64,000 nt of DNA from Acidobacteriota bacterium (GTDB lineage Bacteria > Acidobacteriota > Terriglobia > Bryobacterales > Bryobacteraceae): assembly GCA_029776225.1 (NCBI GenBank), contig JAKOTR010000035.1, forward strand, positions 62,001-126,000. Direction: 5' to 3'. Below the pieces are notes generated by a model. The model had not been told where the DNA came from, did not search any database, and saw only the letters and a program-made list of their open reading frames with translations. The position numbers were made by a program, and so were the translations under genes. Shown piece by piece: positions 36,048 to 43,884 of the stretch. How positions within the stretch are numbered: the first letter of the stretch is position 1; every line of letters begins with the position of its first letter.

Positions 36048-36113
36048 GGCAGGTCCGGCGCTTGTTCCGGCCTCGCCAGGCCCGGGGAGTATGCACGCAC
36101 ACAAAGGTGACAC

Positions 36114-36812
36114 TTGACTAACTCAGAATCAGCAGTGCTGGCTCTTGGTTCTAACGGGCTTCCTAAGACAATCGCGGACCGGACCAGACGGATCTACGAC
36201 CGGCTGGCTCTCATTTACCCGCTTTCGACATACCTGTTTCACAGCCGGGCGCACCAGTGCGCGCTGGAGGCGGCCGGAGTGCGGGATGGCATGCGGGTGC
36301 TCGAGGTGGCAACCGGTTCGGGGGAGATGTTCCGGCGGGTAGTGCGCGCCAATCCAGGCGGCGCCACCATCGGCGTGGATCTTTCTCCCAACATGGCGCA
36401 TCGGACGCAGTGCCGCATCCGCCGCGAGTTCCCCAATTCCGTGACCCTGTGCCAGGCCGTGGATGCGCGCTTCATGCCCTTTCGCGATAACAGCTTCGAC
36501 GTGGTCTTCTGCTGTTACCTGCTGGAGCTGCTCGGCGCGGAGGACATTTTCAAAGCTCTGAGCGAGATCCGCCGGGTGCTGCGGCCGCTGGGAAAAATAG
36601 CGCTGGTCTGCATAGGGCAAGATACCCGCATCTTTAACCGGCTCTATAAGATCGCGGGCGGCATCGCACCGGCTTTCTGGGGGAGGCAGGTCGCGCATCA
36701 TGTCCCCTCGTTGATCGAAGCTTCGCAGTTCCGCGTGATTCAAGACAAGGCGGTGCGGCAAAGCTTCTACCCCTCGCGCGTGCTGGTGGCTACAAAGGTG
36801 GCGTCCGCCTGA
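36114..36812 (+). CDS. Class I SAM-dependent methyltransferase (UbiE-like)
   Basis: The 232-residue protein starts at a TTG preceded by AAAGGTGA. It has a Rossmann methyltransferase fold: MRVLEVATGSGEMFRRVV (motif I), IGVDLSPNMAH (motif II acidic residue), DARFMPFRDNSFDVVFCCY and a post-motif III LRPLGKIALV. The N-terminal RIYDRLALIYPLST resembles UbiE/MenG quinone methyltransferases, but the small substrate cannot be fixed from sequence. It lies 66 nt after the kinase gene and ends about 60 nt before a sugar oxidoreductase gene. Confidence 0.78.
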   Translation: MTNSESAVLALGSNGLPKTIADRTRRIYDRLALIYPLSTYLFHSRAHQCALEAAGVRDGMRVLEVATGSGEMFRRVVRANPGGATIGVDLSPNMAHRTQCRIRREFPNSVTLCQAVDARFMPFRDNSFDVVFCCYLLELLGAEDIFKALSEIRRVLRPLGKIALVCIGQDTRIFNRLYKIAGGIAPAFWGRQVAHHVPSLIEASQFRVIQDKAVRQSFYPSRVLVATKVASA

Positions 36813-36824
36813 TGTAAATAAATG

Positions 36825-36875
36825 CAGTGCAGTGAGGCTTCTTCTGGTAAATTAGACCCGAAAGGAGCTGCACTG
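36825..36875 (+). promoter_or_regulatory. Inverted repeat reaching into the start codon of the next gene
   Basis: CAGTGCAG (36825-36832) and CTGCACTG (36868-36875) are perfect inverted repeats. The loop contains the AAAGGAG ribosome site, and the last paired base is the G of the GTG start at 36875. Folding would bury the initiation region. A chance occurrence cannot be excluded. Confidence 0.25.
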
Positions 36876-38047
36876 TGGATGCAAATCGGCGGGGATTCTT
36901 GAAAAATTCTTTGGCGGCGGTTTCGGCCGCTCCTTTGTTTGTGCCCCGGAAAGCTTGGGGCGCAAATGACCGCATCACTTACGGCGTAATCGGCGCGGGC
37001 GGGCGCGGGGTCTACGTCAGCCAGGTGTTCCAGAAGCTCGGGGCTGAGTGCGTGGCCATTTGCGACGTTTACGAGCCTAACATCCAGAGGGCGCTCAAGA
37101 ACGCGCCCGGAGCGAAGACGTACGTCGATTACAACGATCTGCTCGCACAAGAAGGGATCGACGCCGTCCTGATCGCGACTCCCGACCATCAGCACTATCC
37201 CAACCTGATGGCGGCGCTCAAAGCTGGCAAGGACGTTTACCTGGAAAAACCCATGTCGCACTCCATCGAGGAAAGCCGCAAGATGGTCGAGGCGGTGCGA
37301 AAGTCGAAGCAGATCGTGCAGATCGGCATGCAGCGCCGCAGCGCGGAGATGGTGCTCAAGGCCAAGCAGAAGATCGATGAGGGCGTTCTGGGCAAAATCT
37401 CGATGGTCAAGCCGGTGTGGAACTGGAACACGGCCAGGCCGCTGAACAACAGTCCGCTTGAAGGCAAGATCGACTGGAAACGTTTCTGCGGGCCGGCCAA
37501 GCGGGAATTTCAGCCGATGTGCTTCCGCAGTTGGCGTCTGTTCTGGGAGTTTTCCGGCGGCAACATGACCGACCAGGGTACGCATCTGATGGACGTCACG
37601 CAGTGGTTCACCGGCACCGAAAGCGGACCGCTCTCGGCCATCTGCTACGGCCAGATTCAGAAGACCACCGGCTCGGAAGTCCCCGACGTGTTCTGCGCCG
37701 TGTTCGAGTATCCGCAGCACATGGTCACCTGGACGCTCAACTACTGCAACTCCTACCACAACGGGTGGTCAATTCTGTTCCAGGGCGACAAGGGAACCAT
37801 GCTCATGGACGAGGCCGGCTGCCGCATCTGGGCTGAGCCCTCCACAAGGCCGGAAAACCGCGAGCCGATTTACGAGGACAGGGCGGGCATTCCGGTGGAA
37901 GCGCACGTACAGAACTTTCTCGATTGCTGCCGGACGCGCAAGGAGCCGAACGCGCCCGTGGAAGTGGGCGCCAGCGCGGTTTCCGGCCCGCATCTGGCCA
38001 ACATCGCTTTCAAGCAAAGGCGCCAGGTCAGGATGAGCGAGGTGTAA
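36875..38047 (+). CDS. Tat-signal Gfo/Idh/MocA oxidoreductase
   Basis: The 390-residue protein begins at a GTG behind AAAGGAG and has a Tat leader (NRRGFLKNSLAAVSAAPLF). The NAD(P)-binding Rossmann motif is VIGAGGRGVY. The family signature EKPMSH carries the usual catalytic-region Lys, followed by IVQIGMQRR. The C-terminal alpha/beta domain contains NMTDQGTHLMDV, with the conserved Asp/His. Family members oxidise or isomerise sugars and inositols. It is 46 nt upstream of the GarR-like gene, suggesting a shared sugar-acid pathway. Confidence 0.87.
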   Translation: MDANRRGFLKNSLAAVSAAPLFVPRKAWGANDRITYGVIGAGGRGVYVSQVFQKLGAECVAICDVYEPNIQRALKNAPGAKTYVDYNDLLAQEGIDAVLIATPDHQHYPNLMAALKAGKDVYLEKPMSHSIEESRKMVEAVRKSKQIVQIGMQRRSAEMVLKAKQKIDEGVLGKISMVKPVWNWNTARPLNNSPLEGKIDWKRFCGPAKREFQPMCFRSWRLFWEFSGGNMTDQGTHLMDVTQWFTGTESGPLSAICYGQIQKTTGSEVPDVFCAVFEYPQHMVTWTLNYCNSYHNGWSILFQGDKGTMLMDEAGCRIWAEPSTRPENREPIYEDRAGIPVEAHVQNFLDCCRTRKEPNAPVEVGASAVSGPHLANIAFKQRRQVRMSEV

Positions 38048-38093
38048 ACGCGCAACACCGGCGGACTATACTCTTTAAGCGGAAGGAGCTTTC

Positions 38094-38996
38094 ATGAAGG
38101 TTGCTTTTATTGGTCTGGGGATTATGGGGAAGCCCATGTCCCTGAATCTGCTGAAGGCAGGTCACGAGCTGTTCGTCTACGATATCGTCCCGGCTCCGGT
38201 TGAAGAAGTGGCGAAAGCGGGCGCCACGGCCTGCCAGTCGGCCGCGGATGCGGCGAGCCGCGCCGAGGTGACGATCACGATGCTGCCAGACGGCCCCGAC
38301 GTGGAAGCGGCCGTGCTGGGTCCCGGCGGCGTGCTCGAGGGTGCTGCGAAGGGCTCGATCCTGGTCGACATGAGCTCGGTCAGCCCGCTGGTCTCCCAGA
38401 AAATCGGCAAGGCCTGCGCGGAGCGCGGCGTCGAGTTCCTCGATGCTCCGGTGAGCGGCGGAGAGCCGAAAGCGATCGACGGCACGCTGGCGATCATGGT
38501 GGGCGGCGACCAGAAAACTTTTGACAAGGTGCTGCCGCTGTTTCAGGTCATGGGATCGAGCGCCACGCTGACCGGGCCCGTGGGCGCCGGCAATGTCACC
38601 AAGCTCGCCAACCAGATCATGGTGGCGTGCAACATCGCGGCCATGGGAGAGGCGCTGGTCCTGGCCACCAAGGCTGGCCTCGACCCCGAGGTTGTCTTCC
38701 ACGCGGTGAAGGGCGGCCTGGCGGGCAGCACGGTGCTGAATGCGAAGGCACCGATGGTTATCGAGCGGAACTTCAAACCGGGCTTCCGGATCCGGCTGCA
38801 TCAGAAGGACCTGCGCAACGCGCTGCTGGCGGCCGAATCGTTGAAGGTTTCGCTGCCGTTTACCAGCCTCGCTCAGCAGATCCTGATTTCGCTCATGAAC
38901 AACGGGCGGGGCGAACTCGACCATTCCGGGATCGTCACCTTCCTGGAAGACATGGCGCAGATTGAAGTCCGCAAGCCCGCCGGGGCGGCTGTTTAG
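38094..38996 (+). CDS. garR: 2-hydroxy-3-oxopropionate (tartronate semialdehyde) reductase-like
   Basis: The 300-residue beta-hydroxyacid dehydrogenase has FIGLGIMGKPMSLNLLKAG for NAD(P) binding, the substrate-binding FLDAPVSGGEPKAIDG, and the catalytic Lys in GNVTKLANQ. These match GarR/GlxR, which reduce tartronate semialdehyde to glycerate in glyoxylate and aldarate catabolism. Related 3-hydroxyisobutyrate dehydrogenases are the main alternative. AAGGAG precedes the ATG. It is cytosolic and probably cotranscribed with the upstream oxidoreductase. Confidence 0.82.
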   Translation: MKVAFIGLGIMGKPMSLNLLKAGHELFVYDIVPAPVEEVAKAGATACQSAADAASRAEVTITMLPDGPDVEAAVLGPGGVLEGAAKGSILVDMSSVSPLVSQKIGKACAERGVEFLDAPVSGGEPKAIDGTLAIMVGGDQKTFDKVLPLFQVMGSSATLTGPVGAGNVTKLANQIMVACNIAAMGEALVLATKAGLDPEVVFHAVKGGLAGSTVLNAKAPMVIERNFKPGFRIRLHQKDLRNALLAAESLKVSLPFTSLAQQILISLMNNGRGELDHSGIVTFLEDMAQIEVRKPAGAAV

Positions 38997-39050
38997 TTCC
39001 GCCCCGCGCGCGGGAGGGTCCGGCCCGATGCGCGCTTGAGGAGCTTCGGA

Positions 39051-40263
39051 ATGCACCGCGGATTGGCGTTGCTCATCGCCGCCGCCTGTACCGGCGCAGA
39101 GCACGACCCGGTGGAAGTCCTCGCGCGCATGGGCCGGATCGTTGCCGATGAAGCCTCCCGCCTCCCCAAGTACACATGCGTGGAGACCGTGGAGCGGCGT
39201 GTATTCCTGGCCGGGCGCGGCTCCATTTGACCGCGACATCCGACGAAATCATTCCCGATGCCGGCCCGATTTCCACAGGACCTTTCGGTGCGCTGCTTCT
39301 CAGTGTTTTCCAGAGGAAGTCCCCGGAGTTCCAGTTTGCGGGAGAGACCGAGTTGGAAGGCCGCAAGCTCTTCACGTATTCTTTCCGGGTGCCGGTGGAG
39401 CGGAGCCGGTATTCATTCGTATGGGGGGCCGCCAGCAAGTCATCTTCGGCTATGAGGGAACGATCCTCATAGATCCCGAGACCGCCGAGCTGGTGCGGCT
39501 TACCGCGCGGACGCTCGACGTGGAGCGCGAAACGCCGTATTGCGAGGCGGCGACAACGCTGGACTACACCCGCGTGCGGATCGGAAAGGCCGAATTTCTG
39601 CTGCCCAGGGAGGCGCTGCAGCGGTTCGTTTCAGTTTCCCGCTTCCTCACCGAGAACATCGTGACCTTTTCGGAGTGCCGCGAGTTCCGGGCGGACTCTA
39701 CGCTTTCCTTCGGTGCGGCGCCGGATCCGCAGCCGGCTGGGGAAACGCCTCCGGCTACGCCGCAGCTCGATGTGCCCAGCGGTTTGCCGTTCACCTTGGA
39801 GCTGACAACCAGGATCGACAGCACGACTGCGGCCGCCGGCGATCCCTTCGCCGGCAAGCTGACCACCCCCATTACGGATGAGCACGGCAAAGAATACGCG
39901 CCGGCAGGAGCGATCGTGCGCGGGCGCCTCACTAGGGTCGGAATCACGATGCACCGGCCCGGGTTGGTCATGATTCTGCTCAAGCCCGAGACTATTGAGA
40001 TCGGGGGCAACACGTTCCTGTTTCAGGCCACCGGAAAGTCCGCGGCCGACTCCGCCCGACGGAAGAAAGCCCTTGCGCCCCCGGGTCAGCCTGGCGGCGT
40101 TGTGTCTCCCGGAGGGACTACGGGCACTTTGACCGTCAACCGGGGTCAGCCTATCGGCGCTCTGCACCCTTATGACAGAGGCATCGGCGGGTTACGGTTT
40201 TCGGGAACGGAAAAAATCGTCGAGATCGGGTTCAAGACGGAATGGGTGACGGGAGTACCGTGA
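39051..40263 (+). pseudogene. Exported protein gene broken by a deletion and two frameshifts
   Basis: One coherent protein is spread over three frames. A signal peptide and DPVEVLARMGRIVADEASRL-type start (ATG 39051, GAGGAG upstream) run to about 39200. A short piece with YSWPGAAPFDRDI is in another frame to 39240. SDEIIPDAGPISTGPFGAL through VPVERSRYSFVWG is in the third frame to about 39425. RQQVIFGYEGTILIDPETAE onward then runs to the stop at 40263. An extra C at 39240-39241 and one missing G in the G6 run at 39423-39428 explain two shifts. An internal deletion near 39200 explains the third. The C-terminal half has a TrbI/VirB10-like beta pattern (AGDPFAGKLTTPI). Assembly error is possible for the G run. 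Confidence 0.6.
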
Positions 40264-40334
40264 TGGCAGCGGCGATCACTAACACGGTTTGATTCCCTGC
40301 TCAGAATGCGAGAGGTTTTTCGGGGGGAGAAACA

Positions 40335-40361
40335 AGGGGCGCACGGAGTGCCGCCGCCCCT
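40335..40361 (-). terminator. Hairpin downstream of the small Lys/Ala-rich gene
   Basis: AGGGGCG (40335-40341) pairs with CGCCCCT (40355-40361), with an inner CAC/GTG helix. On the minus strand it is followed by TGTTTCT. It stands just past the stop of the 28-codon gene at 40370. Confidence 0.4.
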
Positions 40362-40369
40362 CTGTGATG

Positions 40370-40456
40370 CTACTTCTTCTTGGCAGTTTTCGCCTTCTTG
40401 GCAGTGGCAGTTTTCGCCGCTTTGGGCTTGGCTGCCGCCTTGCTCTTACAGGCCAT
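40370..40456 (-). CDS. 28-residue Lys/Ala-rich basic peptide
   Basis: The 28-codon frame begins ACKSKAAAKPKAAK after the Met and ends in KTAKKK. It is preceded by a near-perfect AAGGAGG with 6-nt spacing and followed by a hairpin terminator. The composition (11 Lys, 10 Ala) resembles the tails of histone H1-like or AlgP-like DNA-binding proteins. It probably binds nucleic acid or another polyanion. It lies 49 nt downstream of the small gene at 40506 on the same strand. It is easily missed because of its size. The coding assignment rests on the ribosome site and the context. Confidence 0.5.
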   Translation of the reverse strand: MACKSKAAAKPKAAKTATAKKAKTAKKK

Positions 40457-40505
40457 AGAATTCCTCCTTGATACAGTTTAAGTGAACAAGATCCTGTGTT
40501 GTTGT

Positions 40506-40775
40506 TCAGGGGCGCCAGTTCAACCATTCGCCGCGCGCCAGGGGCTCCCACACGATGCCGTCAAGGAGCGGCAGGCCTTCGTGTTTTTCTTCCTTGAGAT
40601 AGTGCTCTGCCATTTCTACGGCGTGTTTCTTGGCCTTTTCTTCTGTAAATTGCCTGCAACCTTGGATGGTCAGACCGGGGGCTTCGAGAAATACTTTCCA
40701 CTCGTCAAAGTCCGAGGCCACCAACAGCGTTAGATGGTGATATTGGGCTTTAAAACCTGAAAGTGCGCGGAACAT
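40506..40775 (-). CDS. Small conserved-looking protein of unknown function
   Basis: The ATG at 40775 is chosen over one 105 nt upstream because GGAGGAGG precedes it and the upstream extension looks random. The 89-residue product (FRALSGFKAQYHHLTLLVAS, DEWKVFLEAPGLTIQG, KAKKHAVEMAEHYLKEEKHE) has an alpha/beta look, no signal peptide and no membrane segment. I do not recognise it. The gap upstream to 41045 (165 bp) shows no clear promoter. Confidence 0.5.
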   Translation of the reverse strand: MFRALSGFKAQYHHLTLLVASDFDEWKVFLEAPGLTIQGCRQFTEEKAKKHAVEMAEHYLKEEKHEGLPLLDGIVWEPLARGEWLNWRP

Positions 40776-41072
40776 AGCCTCCTCCAGGGCATAACAGAAG
40801 ATAGCCCAGTCTGAGAAAGGAAGCAATAGTAAAAGGCGGTGGGTCAGGCATTTGTCCGCGTGCGTCGCCCAACAGCCCACGGACGCGCGGCTGGCGAATC
40901 ATAGCGGACAAGAAAGTTCCGGGTCCGGCGGTAGGGTTCTATTCTTGGTGTTCTCGAGTGAGCGTGGCCGCGCACCTTGACTTTTCGAAGGGCGCTCCCT
41001 CGAGCTGCCCAAGTTGTACACCCAATTTGAACCACGCCCCGCCAGGTGTGCGATAGTGAAGTCGAGGCGACC

Positions 41073-41525
41073 ATGAGGATCGCTGAAGAAGTCAGAGTTC
41101 TCGCCATCTGCTCCTCCGATGCGGATTGCGTCGCGCTAGCCAACATCTTCAGCCATTCCAAGTGGAGGCTGGATTGCGTACGAACCTGCGAAAGCGGGAT
41201 CCAGTTCCTCAGGGAAAACGATGTCCCCGTGGTGATCTGCTCCTGCGATTTGCCCGCGGGCTCCTGGAAGACCATTCTCGCCGAGGCGTCCAGCCAGCCA
41301 GTCCCACCCCGGGTGATTGTCGCCTCCCCGGAGGGTGGGGACGAGCTCTGGTCCGAGGTGCTGGCCATGGGCGGCTACGACGTGCTGGCTGAACCGTTCT
41401 ACGGTCCCGAGGTGGTGCGTGTCGTCAGCCTGGCGTGGCGGCAGTGGAAGCACGAGTGGGAACAGACCCGCCGAACTCAACGCGCTGCCGACCGCCATGG
41501 AGCCGCTGGCGGACCCCGGGATTAA
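41073..41525 (+). CDS. Degenerate receiver-domain protein (copy 1)
   Basis: The ATG at 41073, with GAGG upstream, gives 150 residues with a CheY-like plan: VRVLAICSSDADCVALANIF, an Asp in VVICSCDLPAG, a RVIVAS strand, and GGYDVLAEPFYGPEVVRVVS. The receiver Lys normally found before this Pro is Glu. The usual DD/ED acidic pair is reduced to SSDAD. It is probably a pseudo-receiver acting by protein contact, not by phosphorylation. A GTG at 41046 is an alternative start. A similar gene follows 63 nt downstream. Confidence 0.6.
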   Translation: MRIAEEVRVLAICSSDADCVALANIFSHSKWRLDCVRTCESGIQFLRENDVPVVICSCDLPAGSWKTILAEASSQPVPPRVIVASPEGGDELWSEVLAMGGYDVLAEPFYGPEVVRVVSLAWRQWKHEWEQTRRTQRAADRHGAAGGPRD

Positions 41526-41588
41526 CATTAATCCCCCTTGTACTTCAAGAGTGCTCTGGTACAGTATTCCCAAAACATTGGAGGCCGT

Positions 41589-42107
41589 ATGAGGCGCAAC
41601 GTGAGAGCTTTGCTCGTTATGAGCAGGGAGCGCCGCCTCTCGGTTATGGAACAACTCGATGCCTGCCGGGTGGAAGTCCTGCCGGCATGCGACTGGGATG
41701 AGGCGGAGCGCATGCTCTCCCGGGGGGGCATTGACGTGATCGTGACCGACACGCTGGGGGACTGGCGGCGCGTGCTGGAAGCGGCGGGAGGACACGCCGG
41801 CGGACCGCAGGTGGTCGTCTGCGCCAGGCACGTCGACGAGCGTCTGTGCGCGGAGTTGTTCCGCCACGGCGCCTATGACGTGCTCGTTGAGCCGTACTCG
41901 GGGGAGGAGCTGCTGCGCGTACTGGAAGCGGCGGCCGCCAAGACCTACATGAGTTCTCTGCGGGCCACCCCGTCCATGCCGCCTCCTGTGACAACGGATG
42001 AGCACACGTACACCGCTAACCTTCGCCCCGAAGATCCGGCGCCGGAGCGGCGGGAGCTCGAAGCGCAAAAACGAGCGCCGCTAACCATGAGGCGCACGGC
42101 GCCGTGA
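41589..42107 (+). CDS. Degenerate receiver-domain protein (copy 2)
   Basis: The ATG at 41589 has GGAGG close upstream. The 172-residue product repeats the plan of the preceding protein: VRALLVMSRERRLSVMEQL, an Asp in VIVTDTLGDW, QVVVCAR and HGAYDVLVEPYSGEELLRVL. Again Glu replaces the conserved Lys, and the N-terminal acidic pair is missing. A disordered Pro/Arg-rich tail of about 45 residues follows. The shared YDVL-x-EP motif supports duplication of one ancestor that had already lost the phosphorylation site. Confidence 0.58.
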   Translation: MRRNVRALLVMSRERRLSVMEQLDACRVEVLPACDWDEAERMLSRGGIDVIVTDTLGDWRRVLEAAGGHAGGPQVVVCARHVDERLCAELFRHGAYDVLVEPYSGEELLRVLEAAAAKTYMSSLRATPSMPPPVTTDEHTYTANLRPEDPAPERRELEAQKRAPLTMRRTAP

Positions 42108-42231
42108 GCGCGGGCATCCCGGCTTAGTACTAAGAATTTTTTTCCGGCTAATTGTACATAGCTGAGCGGAATATTCCCATCGTTTTCTCCCGTTGACACG
42201 CCGCGAAGTTGAAAGCTAAGCGTTTACCTCT

Positions 42232-42602
42232 GGAATCCGAATTGCAGTCCTGCCCGCGGCGGCTCCCCGGAAATCGCGGGTTTAGGTGGCGCGGGCTGCA
42301 TCGCCGTTGTGGGCAAGTTCGGATTCCCGCCGGCTGGAAGAGAGCCAGTCCGGGATTGTGGAGGTGGAGTAAAGGCCCGATTGGCTCTCTCAATCCAGCC
42401 AGCCGGCTCCGGGAGCGGCGATGGGGATGCAGGGAGCCGCGAGGGACGAAGTTAGACTGACTTGGCTCCGCCCATCCCGCAGTCGGTAACCGCGCCGTGC
42501 CCAAGGCTCCTCCCCGAAAGCACGGCGCGCGCCTGGGTCCGGCATAAGGCGGTGGGTTGCCTGGTTTTTAGCGGGTCCGACACTGGGTGACCCCGCCTTA
42601 TG
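42232..42602. ncRNA. Candidate structured RNA: five successive hairpins in a gene-free region
   Basis: The 613-bp gap 42108-42720 has no convincing gene. Within it are five non-overlapping stems. E: 42232-42245 with 42313-42327 (14 bp, one bulged G), enclosing 42252-42258/42290-42296. A: 42332-42347 with 42382-42400 (16 bp, 3-nt bulge) plus an inner CGGG/CCCG. D: 42424-42428 and 42433-42438 with 42464-42469 and 42474-42478. B: 42491-42500 with 42520-42529 (perfect 10 bp). C: 42543-42552 with 42593-42602 (perfect 10 bp). I see no RNase P, tmRNA, SRP or riboswitch hallmark. Strand unresolved; plus would make it a leader of the maturase gene. A CTTAGTACTAAG palindrome and T7 run lie at 42123-42143. 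Confidence 0.4.
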
Positions 42603-42720
42603 ACGGACTTTGCCTTTCCGCCCGCCCTTCCCAAACAGCAAACAAGAGCAAACGCCGCGTGATGTGGAACCGGCTCGAGGTGAGTGGCGGCGAGAGCGCG
42701 GGTGCTAGACTGAAGTGAGC

Positions 42721-43884
42721 ATGGGTTCCGGATTCGCCCTTCCCGTCCTGGGCGGGGGAGACGGCGTGGCGCCGCGCATCACTTCTCTGTTGATCAAGCC
42801 GGTATCGGCGGTCTGCAATCTCGATTGCCAGTATTGCTTTTACCTGGATCGTGAAGCCGATCCCTACAAGTCCCTGCCCGCCCGCAAGATGAGCGAGGAA
42901 ACCCTCGAGCGCCTCGTCGATACGTTTCTTTTCTACTCTTATCCGAACAGTATGCTCGCGTTTCAGGGCGGCGAGCCGATGCTGGCCGGACTGCCGTTTT
43001 TTCAAAAGCTGGTGGAGTTCGAAAAGCGATACGGGCGCGACGGCCAGAACGTAAGCAACGCACTGCAGACCAACGGCATCCTGATCGATGACGCCTGGTG
43101 CGAGCTGTTCCGCGAGTTCCACTTCCTGCTGGGCGTTTCCATCGACGGGCCCGAGGAAGTCCACGACGTCTACCGCTACAACAAGGCCGGGCACGGTACG
43201 TGGCGGCAGGTGATGCGCGCCATCGAGACGCTCCAGAAGAACAAGGTGGAATTCAACGTCCTCTGCGTGCTGAGCCGGGCGAACGTGGAGAAACCGAAAG
43301 AGCTTTACCGCTTCTTCCGCGGCCTTGGCATAGACTACGTGCAGTACATTCCGCTCTCTGAGTTCGATTCGGAAGGCAACCTTCTTCCCTTCACGATCAC
43401 ACCGGAACAATACGGGCGCTTTCTGGTCGAAACGTTCGATTTGTGGTGGCCGGACCGGCGCAAGATGCGCATCCGCTTCTTCGATAACCTCGCCGAGGCG
43501 CTGGCCGGGCAGAAGCCCGGAAGCTGCACGCTGCACGAAACCTGCGACAGCTATTGCGTGGTGGAGTACAACGGCGACGTCTACCCCTGCGATTTTTTCG
43601 TCGAAAGGGACTGGAAACTGGGCAACGTGATAGTGGATTCCTGGGCGGAGATTGCCCGCCGCCAGCGGCGGTACAGCTTTGCGGCGAAGAAGACGGTGGG
43701 GCATCCGGAGTGCCAGGCGTGTGAATACCAGTCCGTCTGCAAGCGCGGGTGCCCCAAGTTCCGGCACGGGCGATACGGGCGCTTCGAGGACCTGGATTAC
43801 TTCTGCGAGGCGTACAAGATGATCTACGCGAAAGCGCTCGGCCCGCTGCGCAAGGAAGTCGCCCGGCTGACGGGCGCGTCCTAA
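42721..43884 (+). CDS. Anaerobic sulfatase-maturating enzyme (radical SAM, SPASM)
   Basis: The 387-residue protein (389 if the GTG at 42715 is used) has the radical SAM cluster CNLDCQYC followed by FY. It also has the anSME-type FQGGEPMLAG and QTNGILI, and C-terminal SPASM cysteines in CDSYCVVEYNGDVYPCDFF and CQACEYQSVCKRGCPKF. These enzymes oxidise the active-site Cys or Ser of sulfatases to formylglycine without oxygen. Two sulfatases with Cys-type sites, CAPAR and CSPSR, are encoded at 51980 and 53840, so they are natural clients. The stop overlaps the convergent CNNM gene stop. Confidence 0.87.
   Translation: MGSGFALPVLGGGDGVAPRITSLLIKPVSAVCNLDCQYCFYLDREADPYKSLPARKMSEETLERLVDTFLFYSYPNSMLAFQGGEPMLAGLPFFQKLVEFEKRYGRDGQNVSNALQTNGILIDDAWCELFREFHFLLGVSIDGPEEVHDVYRYNKAGHGTWRQVMRAIETLQKNKVEFNVLCVLSRANVEKPKELYRFFRGLGIDYVQYIPLSEFDSEGNLLPFTITPEQYGRFLVETFDLWWPDRRKMRIRFFDNLAEALAGQKPGSCTLHETCDSYCVVEYNGDVYPCDFFVERDWKLGNVIVDSWAEIARRQRRYSFAAKKTVGHPECQACEYQSVCKRGCPKFRHGRYGRFEDLDYFCEAYKMIYAKALGPLRKEVARLTGAS

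Noticed and set aside
42108-42720. Cobalamin, TPP or c-di-GMP riboswitch, RNase P RNA or tmRNA in the structured gap.
   Set aside because: None of the invariant core sequences of these classes could be found on either strand by eye.
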